Source of the DNA: Roseiarcus sp963835955
GTDB lineage: Bacteria > Pseudomonadota > Alphaproteobacteria > Rhizobiales > Beijerinckiaceae
Reading direction: 5' to 3'
DNA: 64,000 nt
Assembly (NCBI GenBank): GCA_963835955.1
Contig: CAWIHZ010000015.1
Span: forward strand, 1 to 64,000
This document shows, piece after piece, positions 1 through 8,548 of the stretch. Both the position numbers and the translations under genes were made by a program. Below the pieces are notes generated by a model that was not told the DNA's origin, searched no databases, and was given only the letters and a program-made list of their open reading frames with translations. Position 1 is the stretch's first letter. Each line of letters starts with the position of its first letter.

Positions 1-10
1 GGCTCCGTTC

Positions 11-967
11 CTACACCACGCCTTGGGACACGACCTGCCATTCAAATCGCTGGACCAGCCGCCTGGCTTCGGCGGCCGGAAAGGCTTGGTAGAGTGACGC
101 CTTGCTGTGGATGTTGAGATTGTCCTGGACCAGAACGATGATCTGGGCGGCGGAAAAGTGGATATCGGCCAAGTCTTTCAAGACGTGAGCATAATCCACG
201 GCGGTGTGGCGGTCCGTGACTTTGACATGGCGCCAGCCTTCGAGCGGCGCGAACAGCATGAAGAGGTTGGCGGTCCCATTGCGCTCGTACTCGTAATCGC
301 AACGGACCGGGCGGCCCGGTTTCATCGGAATCGTCGCCCGCGTCTCGGCGAGCAGTTGCTTCGAGGTCTCGTCCAGGCAAACCAGCGGACGGTCGGGATC
401 GCGTGGCCGCGTGTAGACGGCCAGCACGTCTTCCATCGCCGCTACGAACGCGCCGTTGGCCTTCGGCGGGATAACCCAGCACTGTCGGCGATGGGGCTGG
501 AGAATGTTTTTTTGAGCGCCCGCCCGATGGTCGAGTCGCTGGCGCGATCAACGACGATGTGGAGTTCCACGACCTTGTTCTCCAACAGCCGCAAGGTCCA
601 GCGCGCGCGTCCCTTGGGTGGTTTGGAACAAGCCAAGGCAATCAGCTTGGCTTCCTTCTCGCCGTCGAAAATCCGCGCAACCGCCGGCCTCGCCCGTTGT
701 TTGCGGCTCAGCACCGCCTCGAAGCCCTCCTCCACCAGTTGCTTGCGCACCCGGTAAACCATCGATGGGCTGGTATCCAGCGCTTTGACGATCGGCTGTC
801 GCTCCAGCCTCTCCCCGGCTTGCGAGACATCGGCCTTCAACAAGACCCGCGCCTTCAGGCATCGCTGGGCCGGCTGTTTCCTTTCCGATCAGCGCTTCAA
901 GTCGCTCCCGCTCCTCCGCGCTCAACCGCACCACATACTTCTTTACTGAAATCTCCTTCGCAACCAT
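11..967 (-). pseudogene. IS630-family transposase, broken
   Basis: A DDE transposase of the IS630/Tc1 type, read on the minus strand from an ATG at 967 that has a GGAGG ribosome site. The frame is broken twice. At about 876-885 the N-terminal helix-turn-helix part (ends LEALIGK) continues one frame over (KADVSQAGERL), which needs a 2-base loss or 1-base gain. At the T7 run 507-513 (A7 in the mRNA) the middle part (GRALKK) continues in the -1 frame as NILQPHRRQCW and then LDET. The second break lies on a slippery A run and could be programmed -1 frameshifting, as occurs in this family; the first looks disabling. The first catalytic Asp (LDET) and the second (QDNLNIH) are visible. The expected C-terminal Glu motif (SWLNMAE) is not: the frame ends at 11 after a scrambled tail. 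The element may continue beyond the window edge. Confidence 0.85.
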
Positions 968-1093
968 GATCGCCTCCGTCGTCCGCACCGTCAACAAAGC
1001 GAATCATCAAATCCTTTCAAATTGATTGAAGCGGGCGACTAGGGCGTTCAAAGCGCGCGCAACCTTCGGGCGCGCTGTCGCCATGACCGCCAC

Positions 1094-1300
1094 TCACTTC
1101 ATCGCGGCCAAATCCTCCAGAAGGTCTCAGAAACTCTCCGTGCCGCCGAAGAGTGTGGTGAAGTTGGTGGAATCGACCAGAACGATGTCTCCGACCCTCT
1201 CATCGTTCGGCGGCATCCACAGGAGGCAGTTGAACTCCCTTAGCGCCCGCCTCGGTGAAAGGATGCGGACGGTCAAGGTCGATCGGTTGCCGTGCGAGCA
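1094..1300 (-). other. Possible gene remnant, unrecognised
   Basis: The stretch of about 320 bases between the transposase and the DUF3300 remnant has no intact gene. One minus-strand frame reads like protein: it includes LREFNCLLWMPPNDER and VGDIVLVDSTNFTTLFGG, then a TGA at 1127-1129 and a second stop at 1094-1096. I do not recognise the family. It may be a fragment left by the rearrangement that removed the 5' half of the neighbouring DUF3300 gene. Confidence 0.2.
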
Positions 1301-2505
1301 CCTGGATGGAGTCCGCGTATCTCCATCCAGCCCACCGATCCGGCGACCGTCTATGTCCCGACCTATGATCCGGCTTCGGTCTATCAGCCCTATACCGGAA
1401 TCGCGCCTCTGCTGGGATTCGGGCAGGCATCGCGGTCGGGGCGCTGTGGAACAACAACTACTGGAATTGGGGAACAGGCGCGATCTATCCGCCTGTCTGG
1501 GCTGGCTATTCGGGCTGGCATGGCAACATCAATAACGGCAACATCAATGTCGGCAATAACGTCAACCTCGGCAACATCGGCAATAACGTGAAGCCTTGGC
1601 GGCCGAACGGCGACTATCGGCCCGGCATGGGCAGCAAGCCGGGGATCGGCGCCAACCGGCCCGGCGGCGCCGGCCGGCCTGGAAGGCCCGGCGGGGTTGG
1701 CGGCCCGGGGCGGCCTGGCGGCGTCGGCGGGCCAGGCGGAATTGGCGGCGCGGGCCGACCCGGCGGCGTCGGCGGGCCAGGCGGAATTGGCGGCGCGGGC
1801 CGGCCTGGCGGCGTCGGCGGGCCAGGAGGAGTTGGCGGCGCGGGCCGGCCTGGCGGCGTCGGCGGGCCAGGAGGAGTTGGCGGCGCGGGCCGACCCGGCG
1901 GCGTCGGCGGCGCGGGCCGGCCAGGCGGCGGGCAAGCGGCCAATCGTCCGGCTACACGGCCGGCCGGCAGGCCCGGCGGCGGCGCACGGCCCGCAACGCG
2001 TCCCGCGGCGCGGCCGAACATTAGCCGACCGGGAAGCTCGGCGATGGGCGGTATGAGGATGGGCGGGGCCAACGCGGCCTTCGCCAATCGCGGCGCCATG
2101 AGCCGCGGGGGAATGCCGGGTGGCTTCGGCGGCGGTGGCATGCGCGGCGGTGGCGGTTTCGGCGGCGGCGGGCGCGGCGGCGGCTTCGGCGGCGGCGGAC
2201 GTGGCGGCGGCGGGCGTGGCGGCGGCGGGCGTCGCTCCGACATGCGCCTCAAGCACGATATCGCGCTGATTGGGCGGCTCGATGATGGCCTCGGCTACTA
2301 TCAATTCGTCTACAACGGCGGCCACACGGCTTACGTCGGGGTGATGGCGCAGGAGGTGCAGGCTGTGGCGCCGGAAGCGGTGACGCGCGGGGCGGACGGA
2401 TACTTGCGCGTTTCCTACGAGCGGCTTGGCTTGCCATTCGAGACCTACGAGCAATGGGTCGCAACCGGCGCGCGTTTGCCGAGCGTGAAACCGGCCGCGC
2501 AATGA
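1292..2505 (+). pseudogene. DUF3300-like protein, 5'-truncated, with collagen-like repeat and S74 chaperone tail
   Basis: The first recognisable part (IQPTDPATVYVPTYDP, about 1310-1390) is the conserved core of DUF3300 exported proteins, but the signal peptide and alpha-helical N-terminal half are missing. The reading frame shifts at about 1420, where one G appears lost (TTCGGGCAGG), and continues as GIAVGALWNNNYWNW. Then come an Asn/Gly repeat (GNINNGNINVGNNVN), about 30 perfect Gly-X-Y triplets (1660-1930), a Gly/Arg-rich tract, and a C-terminal Peptidase_S74-type intramolecular chaperone domain from about 2236. That domain has the cleavage-site pattern SDMRLK (Ser, with Lys five residues on) and GVMAQEV. 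A shorter product could start at GTG 1588 (305 residues), but the family context says the gene is a remnant. The DUF2950 gene follows 28 bases on, the usual neighbour of DUF3300. Confidence 0.7.
1735..1914 (+). repeat. 45-bp tandem repeat encoding Gly-X-Y triplets
   Basis: Four copies of a 45-bp unit begin at 1735, 1780, 1825 and 1870. Each encodes five triplets such as GGI-GGA-GRP-GGV-GGP. Copies differ at a few positions (GGAATT or GGAGTT in the first codons, CGACCC or CGGCCT in the GRP part). The unit length is a multiple of 9, so copy-number change would keep both the reading frame and the Gly-every-third-residue register. Confidence 0.85.
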
Positions 2506-2533
2506 GGGCTGGACGCGGACGAGGACAACGACG

Positions 2534-3439
2534 ATGACGATGACGACGAGGACCAGCGGCATTGTTGCGGCGGCCATCTTGATCGCCGTGGCGCTTCCAG
2601 CGCGCGCCCAAGAGACCTACCCCACTCCGGAAGCAGCGGTGAAAGATCTCGTCGATTCCGCCAAAGCCAAGACGCCAGGCTTCGGCGACCGCATTCTTGG
2701 CAAGGATGGGGCGGCGTTGCTGAAGTCGGGCGACGCTGACCAGGACGCCGAGAACCTGAAGGAGTTCAACGATGCGGCGGCGGCGGAAACCGCGATCGAC
2801 GACGGACCCAATGGCGAGAAGATCCTGCGTGTCGGCAAGAACGGCTGGACCTTGCCGCTGCCGCTCGTCAAGACCGACGCGGGATGGCGCTTCGACGCAG
2901 TTCGCGGAAAGGAGGAAATGACGGATCGCCGGGTCGGCTACAACGAGCTCAGCGCCATTGAAGCGTGCAGGGCCTATGTCGCCGCCCAGGACGAATATTT
3001 CCGGCTTGATCGCGACGGCAATAGCCTACGTGAATACGCGCGCAGGTTCATCTCGATCCCCGGAACCCACGACGGCCTCTACTGGCCGCCGGAAAACCAG
3101 GCCGACATATCGCCGCTCGACGGATTCGCTGAGGACGCCAATCTGGCTCGGCGTTCGGGCCAGAAGCCCGAGCCTTACGACGGCTACTACTTTCGCATCC
3201 TCACCGCCCAGGGGCCGGCGGCGCCCGGCGGCGCCTTTTCCTACCTCATCAACGGCCACATGATCGCAGGCTTCGCGATGGTCGCCTGGCCGGCGAAATA
3301 TGGCGACAGCGGCGTCGAGACGTTCATTTGCGGCGAGAACGGCGTCGTCTACCAGAAGGACCTGGGGCCGAAAACCGCTGCTCTCGGCGCCTCGATGACC
3401 CAGTACGATCCCGACGCAAGCTGGACTCCAGTCGAATAG
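2534..3439 (+). CDS. DUF2950 family exported protein
   Basis: An intact 301-residue protein of the DUF2950 family. The N-terminus is a signal peptide: a short polar stretch, a hydrophobic core (GIVAAAILIAVALPA), then an Ala-rich cleavage region ending ARAQ. Family hallmarks include FRILTAQGPAAPGGAFSY followed by MIAGFAMVAWPAKYG, and a C-terminal VVYQKDLG. The function is unknown. In Rhizobiales the gene is usually paired with a DUF3300 gene, as here, so the two products may act together in the cell envelope. Here the DUF3300 partner is degraded, leaving DUF2950 as the only intact member. The 28-base gap to the upstream stop suggests one transcript. Start ATG 2534 lies close to an alternative ATG at 2540. 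Confidence 0.85.
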   Translation: MTMTTRTSGIVAAAILIAVALPARAQETYPTPEAAVKDLVDSAKAKTPGFGDRILGKDGAALLKSGDADQDAENLKEFNDAAAAETAIDDGPNGEKILRVGKNGWTLPLPLVKTDAGWRFDAVRGKEEMTDRRVGYNELSAIEACRAYVAAQDEYFRLDRDGNSLREYARRFISIPGTHDGLYWPPENQADISPLDGFAEDANLARRSGQKPEPYDGYYFRILTAQGPAAPGGAFSYLINGHMIAGFAMVAWPAKYGDSGVETFICGENGVVYQKDLGPKTAALGASMTQYDPDASWTPVE

Positions 3440-3590
3440 CTGTGATTCGGCGTGGCGATTGACCGGCAATCGACGTCGAAGCCGAAGCACACCCCGATCG
3501 GCGTACGATCGGCGCAATGGCTGACGACTGCCGCTCCCCGCCTGTTCTTCCCGATTGAAAAAGGCAGTCACACCAGTTCACCTTGTGTTA

Positions 3591-3983
3591 TCGCTGTTCG
3601 CCCAAACCGTGGCGGCGCAGCGGTTCGTCCATGGGCTCGAGGGGTCCGTCCTCTCTAAGCTGCCGGGCTACGAGTATCTGAAGCAGGCGGGGACGAGCGT
3701 GCTCGGCTTCGGCGAGACTGCGGAGCACCCAGTTGTGCTCGCGCATCTCGGCGACGCCTGGCGGGTCGGGGTCAAGACCGATCATGTTGGCGAAGATCTT
3801 GTCGCCGTGTTTCTCCCGAATTCGCCGAACCCGCTGTCCGGGTCGGTCTTCTTCGTCTCCGCCGACCGGGTCCGTCCCCTGGAGGGATCGCTCGCGTCCG
3901 CGATAGCCTGTCTGAGGCGGTGCGGAACGGGGTCGAGTACGCTGCTGAGCGGAGCCTCCGTCGGCGCGTCGGCGTCCCAACCC
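3591..3983 (+). pseudogene. DUF502-like membrane protein, 5'-truncated remnant
   Basis: This frame carries the C-terminal two-thirds of a DUF502-like protein: SVLSKLPGYEYLKQA, EHPVVLAHLGDAW, then VAVFLPNSPNPLSGSVFFV, the family's characteristic strand-turn-strand. The N-terminal pair of membrane helices expected in the family is absent. Upstream there are only a few unrelated codons, and no convincing start with a ribosome site. The frame remains open to about 4172, past the expected C-terminus (GSSTLLSGAS). I read it as a gene fragment. Assignment to DUF502 rests on motif recall and is moderate. Confidence 0.5.
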
Positions 3984-4007
3984 GGAACAGCCCGCAGTTA
4001 CCCGCAG

Positions 4008-4277
4008 TTAGTAGTGCCGCGGGCCCATGAAGGTGTTGTGGATGGGGGTCGGCTGGTCGAAGCGGTGGCGGGTGAAACTGTGCGTGGAGTGGCGGGGGTT
4101 CGGTCGCCCGTGAGGATAGAGGGTCAGCGTATTCGGATGCATGGGGACAATGTGGCTCGGCCGGCTTTTTGATTTGACGCCGGAGTGCGCCGCGCTCTGG
4201 GCCCCAGCCGGGAAGGACAACAAGCCGACAGAAGCCGCCAAAGCGGCGACGGTCAGTAGCGTTGCGATTGGCTTCAT
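4008..4277 (-). CDS. Small exported His/Pro-rich protein
   Basis: An 89-residue protein with a clear signal peptide: MKPIATLLTVAALAASVG then LLSFPAGAQ as the likely cleavage region. The mature part, about 60 residues, is polar and rich in His, Pro, Ser and Arg with no cysteines, ending FMGPRHY. The start ATG at 4277 is preceded by an AGGACAGG-type ribosome site. I do not recognise a family. Small basic exported proteins of this kind are common in Rhizobiales and poorly characterised. It converges on the DUF502-like remnant, with about 25 bases between the ends. Confidence 0.6.
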   Translation of the reverse strand: MKPIATLLTVAALAASVGLLSFPAGAQSAAHSGVKSKSRPSHIVPMHPNTLTLYPHGRPNPRHSTHSFTRHRFDQPTPIHNTFMGPRHY

Positions 4278-5014
4278 CCTGTCCTCGTCTTTCCGCCCGC
4301 CATCGCTACTGGCCCTCGCCTTGCCTGAACTGCAATTCTACCCAGGGCCTCCTTGCGAGGCGCGCCGATCTCAGCGATTCGACCGTTCATGCCCGCGTAC
4401 ACGTCGGGCGCCCGCGGCGACACCGCAGTGTTACTTCGCCTCGCCCTTATATCGCTCTGTTGTAGGAACCGCCATCGGCTCCTTCTCGGCCAGCGCAGGC
4501 GCGCGCGCCGCTACAGGGCCGGTGTTGGCGAGACGCGCCGCGTGGGCGCCCTCAACGCTTCTGAGCGACCTTGACGCCGACCTTCGCCAGCGCGGCCACG
4601 GAGGGTTCGCCGACCTCCCCGAGATGAGGCTTCATGCAACCCGGAACCTGCGCCGCTCGCTTGACGCCACCGCAGAATTTTCGAGCGTCCGCCTCACGCG
4701 CCCGAGCCCAAGGCGTCTTTGGTAGCGGTGGCGGATCAGGCCGCTAGTTGGCATACCAAGCCATCATCTTGTCTACGCCGCTGATTTGAATGGGTTTCTT
4801 AGAAGCACAATCCACCGCGAAAAGTTCTCACCTTTGTCTTCCCGGGCGCGCCAGTATTGTCAATGTCGTGACAAAAGGCCTTCCGAAGTCCAGCCCACGC
4901 GATCCGTCCGCACGCGAAAGCCGCGCGCAGGTCTTGGCCCGTGCATCCAGGGCCGTCGCGTGGGATAGCGCGAAGGGCGGCGCCTCGCCGCCCGGGCAGG
5001 ACGGGTTTGGGACA
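4278..5014. other. Gene-poor stretch with a cysteine-motif fragment
   Basis: About 740 bases without an intact gene. The one protein-like signal is a minus-strand open frame between 4743 and a TGA at 4552-4554. It reads EADARKFCGGVKRAAQVPG, then CMKPHLGEVGEP and ALAKVGVKV. The pattern FCGGVK followed by a C at about 10 residues resembles small cysteine-rich-repeat exported proteins of alphaproteobacteria, but there is no start codon or signal peptide, so it looks like a 3' fragment. I see nothing supportable in 4745-5014. Confidence 0.3.
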
Positions 5015-5692
5015 TCAAGGCAATGCGCCTCGGGCGATGAGTTCGTTCCCGAGATCGACGCCGGGGCGATAGTGGATCGCCGCCATTCCCAAGGTCTCGG
5101 CAGCGCGCACGTTGGCGATCGAGTCGTCGATGAACAATAGCTCGTTCGCCGGGCGCCCGACGCGCGCGAACAGGATTTCGTAGATGCGCGGGTTCGGCTT
5201 GACCACGCCGACATGGCCCGAGATGACGCATTCATCGAATTCGCCTAGGAATCGGTAACGCTCACGCGCGATCGCGAATTTTTGTCCGGCGAAATTGCTG
5301 AGCGCATGAACCGGCCGGCCGGCCGCGCGCAGGCGCTTGAGCAGCGCGACGTTCTCCTCGATCGGGCCCCCGAGCGTCTCGATCCAGCGCGTATCGAAAC
5401 GCCGGAGATCCTCGGCGAATTCAGGAAACGCCTTGGCGCGCTCTTCTATCGCATTCGAGAAATCATTGACGACGTCGGCATGGGCGATGAAGTCCATGCC
5501 GAGGGCGGTGGCGAGGAAACGCTCCATCCGCGCCTCGTCCGCGAACGTCTTGCGGTAGAGATTGCGCGGATCCCAGCGCAGCAACACGTTGCCGATATCG
5601 AACACGACGATCAAAGGAGATTGTCCCTCAGGGCGGCGACGGCTCGGAAGAGGCGCGCAGACTATCCTAAACTCCAAACTGCGCGGAATCAT
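5015..5692 (-). CDS. HAD-IA family phosphatase
   Basis: A haloacid-dehalogenase superfamily hydrolase. Motif I is VVFDIGNVLLRWD, with the nucleophile Asp and the DxGNV form found in the YihX-like branch. Motif II is the Ser in HALSNF, the motif III Lys lies in GVVKPNPRIYE, and motif IV is LLFIDDS. These fit a small-molecule phosphatase with a helical type-1 cap; the substrate cannot be told from sequence. The ATG at 5692 adds about 26 residues before the first core strand, with no homology to the fold. A TTG directly before IVVFDIG (about 5614) is an alternative and would give the usual length of about 199 residues. The gene stands alone. Confidence 0.85.
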   Translation of the reverse strand: MIPRSLEFRIVCAPLPSRRRPEGQSPLIVVFDIGNVLLRWDPRNLYRKTFADEARMERFLATALGMDFIAHADVVNDFSNAIEERAKAFPEFAEDLRRFDTRWIETLGGPIEENVALLKRLRAAGRPVHALSNFAGQKFAIARERYRFLGEFDECVISGHVGVVKPNPRIYEILFARVGRPANELLFIDDSIANVRAAETLGMAAIHYRPGVDLGNELIARGALP

Positions 5693-5780
5693 ATTGTCGC
5701 GCGGGACCTTATTTGATCCTCTTCAGAGTCAATTGCGATGGCTGGCTTATTGGACAAGCCAGGGAGGACGGGCCAGGTCC

Positions 5781-7437
5781 TCACCGCGAAAACTTCTTAT
5801 ATTTCAGACGGTGCGGAATGACGCTGTCGAGGCCGAGGCGCCGCTTCTTGTCTTCCTCGTAGTCCGCGAAATTGCCCTCGAACCACTCGACATGGCTGTC
5901 TCCCTCGAACGCCAGCATGTGGGTGGCGATGCGGTCGAGGAAGAAGCGGTCGTGGCTGATGATGACGGCGCAGCCGGCGAACTCCAGCAGGGCCTCTTCG
6001 AGCGCGCGGAGCGTGTCGACGTCGAGGTCGTTGGTCGGTTCGTCGAGCAGCAGAAGATTAGCGCCGCTCTTCAGCATTTTCGCCAGATGCACGCGGTTGC
6101 GCTCGCCGCCCGAGAGCTGGCCCACCTTCTTCTGCTGGTCGGCGCCCTTGAAGTTGAAGGCGCCGCAATAGGCGCGTGAGTTCATCTCGCGCTTGGCGAG
6201 CGTAATGACGTCCTTGCCGTCGGAGATTTCCTCCCACACCGTCTTCTTGCCGTCGAGCGCATCCCGCGACTGGTCGACGTAGCCGAGCTGCACCGACTCG
6301 CCGATGATGATCGAGCCTGAAATCCGGCTTCTCCTGGCCGGTGATCATGCGAAACAGCGTCGTCTTGCCGGCGCCGTTGGGACCGATGACGCCGATGATG
6401 CCGCCGGGCGGCAGCTTGAACGAGAGCTTGTCGATCAGGAGCCGGTCGCCGTAGCCCTTCGACAGATCGATGAAGTCGATGACGTTCTGGCCGAGCCGCT
6501 CGGCGACCGGGATGATGATCTGGGCGGTCGTCGGCGCCTTCTCATTCTGCTTCTTGACCAGTTCGTCATAAGCGGCGACGCGCGCCTTGGACTTGGCTTG
6601 CCTCGCTTTCGGCGAGGCGGCGATCCATTCGCTCTCCTCGGCCAGCGCGCGCTGTCGGGCGGCGTCTTCGCGCCCTTCCTGTTCGAGACGCCTGCGTTTC
6701 TGAACCAGCCACGACGAATAATTGCCCTGGTAGGGAATTCCGCGGCCGCGATCGAGCTCCAAGATCCAGCCGGTCACATTGTCGAGAAAGTAGCGGTCGT
6801 GGGTGACGATGAGGATCGCGCCGGGATAGGCGCGCAAATGCCCCTCCAGCCAGTTGACGGTTTCGGCGTCGAGATGGTTGGTCGGCTCGTCGAGCAACAG
6901 CAGCTCCGGCTTTTCGAGCAGCAGCCGGCACAAAGCCACCCGGCGCCGCTCCCCGCCCGAGAGCATGGTCACGTCGGCGCCGTCTGGCGGGCAGCCGAGC
7001 GCGTCCATCGCCTGCTCGACCTGGCTGTCGAGGTCCCAAAGGCCCTTGGCCTCGATCTCGTCCTGGAGGCGGGTCATCTCGTCCGCCGTCTCGTCGGAAT
7101 AGTTCATCGCCAGCTCGTTGTAGCGGTCGAGGATCGCCTGCTTGTCCTTGACCCCGAGCATCGCGTTGCCGCGCACGTCGAGGACAGGGTCGAGCGGCGG
7201 CTCCTGCGGCAGATAGCCGACCTTCGCGCCCTCGGCGACAAAGCCCTCGCCGACGAATTCCGCATCCAAACCGGCCATGATGCGCAAAAGCGTCGACTTG
7301 CCGGAGCCGTTGACGCCGAGCACCCCGATCTTGGCGTCCGGGTAGAAGGAGAGGTTGATGTTCTCCAGCACCTTCTTGCCGCCCGGCCAGGTCTTGGTCA
7401 GGCCCTGCATGTGATAGATGAACTGGCGCGCGGCCAT
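5781..7437 (-). pseudogene. ettA: Energy-dependent translational throttle EttA, single-base frameshift
   Basis: An ABC-F ATPase that binds the ribosomal E site and gates entry into elongation according to ATP/ADP level. It starts at ATG 7437 (MAARQFIYHMQGL, typical for EttA). Domain 1 has Walker A GVNGSGKST, signature LSGGERRRVALC and Walker B LLLLDEPTNHLD. An Arg/Lys-rich linker (P-site tRNA interaction motif) follows, then domain 2 with Walker A GPNGAGKTT. The frame breaks at about 6320: GATTTCAGGC stands where GATTCAGGC would keep the frame. The remainder (QLGYVDQSRDALDGKKTV, LSGGERNRVHLA, LLLLDEPTNDLD, ending LKYKKFSR) continues one frame over to 5781. With the extra T removed, a full-length EttA of about 550 residues results. 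Because the gene is so conserved, a sequencing error is as likely as true loss. Confidence 0.92.
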
Positions 7438-7519
7438 GCGAGAAGCGTCCTTGAAATTCGGGGAGGATTTGCGGGCGGGAATATCAGGGGCGGCGAGGGG
7501 TGACAAGGCGCCGAAGGCG

Positions 7520-8548
7520 TCAGCTTGCGCCGCTTCGAGCGCGCGCGAGCGCAAAGTCGGCTGTCGCTCGCGCAGCGACGCCGAGACCGCCGAGAAGCTG
7601 CTGCAGCAGGGTCTTGCGGACCTCGGTCGAGACTTCGATCAGGCGCGCTTTTCCCCGCGCGCGGAACAGAATATCGTCGCCGGTCGACAACTCGTCGACG
7701 AGGCCCAGGGCCAGCGCTTCGCTCGCGAGCCAGTGGTCGCCATCGGCGACCTTGGCGATGTCGACCTGCGGACGGCAGCGCTGAACCCAGGCCTTGAACG
7801 CCTCGTGGGTCGCATCGAGCTTGCCGCGGAAATGCTCGCGTCCCGCCGGCGTGATCTCACCCAGCACCGAAACCGAGCGCTTGAATTCGCCTGCCGTCAT
7901 CTCCTCGAAGTCGATGTCGTTCTTCTTCAACAGCCGATGCAGATTCGGTACCGGCGCGACGACGCCGATCGAGCCGACGACGGCGAAGGGCGCGGCGACG
8001 ATCCGGTCGGCGGCGCAGGCCATCATGTAGCCGCCGCTCGCCGCCACCTGATCGACCGAGGCGGTGACCGCGATCTTGCGCTCCCGCAGGCGTGAGATTT
8101 GCGCCGCCGCGAGGCCGTAGCCGGTCACCGTGCCGCCGGGACTTTCGAGCCGCAGCATCACCTCGTCGGTCTGAGGCCGGGCGACCGTCAGCACGGCGTC
8201 GATCTCCCGGCCCAGCCGCTTGACCGCGCTGGCGCGCAAGTCGCCCTTGAACGAAAGAACATAGAGGCGCTTGCCGGGTTCGCCCGTTCGCCTCGCCCTG
8301 GCGGCGGCCTTGGACTCTTTCTTGCGGGCCTTCTTGAGCGCCTTGCGCTCTTTTTTATCGAGGAGCTCGGCGTTCAGCGCGTCGCGCATGTCGTCGTAGC
8401 GTTCGTCGAGCGAGCGGACCTTGATCTCCTGGTCCGCGGCTTCGCCCGAACGCGCCAGCCGCGCGATCAGGATCGCCAGACCGCCGAGAGCGGCCGCGAT
8501 CAGAAGCGCCTTGAGGGCGAAGGCGGCGATATCGAGCCAGAAGGCCAT
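7520..8548 (-). CDS. sohB: S49 family serine peptidase, SohB type
   Basis: A 342-residue membrane-anchored signal-peptide-peptidase-like protease. The N-terminus (MAFWLDIAAFALKALL) is one membrane helix. A charged Lys/Arg/Glu-rich coil (about 40-90) follows, then the ClpP-fold protease domain. The nucleophile Ser171 lies in VAASGGYMMA. The general-base Lys223 lies in GEFKRSVSVLGE, exactly 52 residues on, the same spacing as in archaeal SppA. The start at 8548 is chosen for its GGAG site nine bases upstream; an in-frame ATG at 8596 would add 16 unlikely residues. It lies 82 bases upstream of ettA on the same strand, so the two may be co-transcribed. The likely role is degradation of remnant signal peptides or quality control at the inner membrane. 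Confidence 0.9.
   Translation of the reverse strand: MAFWLDIAAFALKALLIAAALGGLAILIARLARSGEAADQEIKVRSLDERYDDMRDALNAELLDKKERKALKKARKKESKAAARARRTGEPGKRLYVLSFKGDLRASAVKRLGREIDAVLTVARPQTDEVMLRLESPGGTVTGYGLAAAQISRLRERKIAVTASVDQVAASGGYMMACAADRIVAAPFAVVGSIGVVAPVPNLHRLLKKNDIDFEEMTAGEFKRSVSVLGEITPAGREHFRGKLDATHEAFKAWVQRCRPQVDIAKVADGDHWLASEALALGLVDELSTGDDILFRARGKARLIEVSTEVRKTLLQQLLGGLGVAARATADFALARARSGAS

Noticed and set aside
1614..2252. Proline-rich 212-codon frame on the minus strand
   Set aside because: It is the antisense of the Gly-X-Y and Gly/Arg repeat; its proline pattern follows from the repeat alone.
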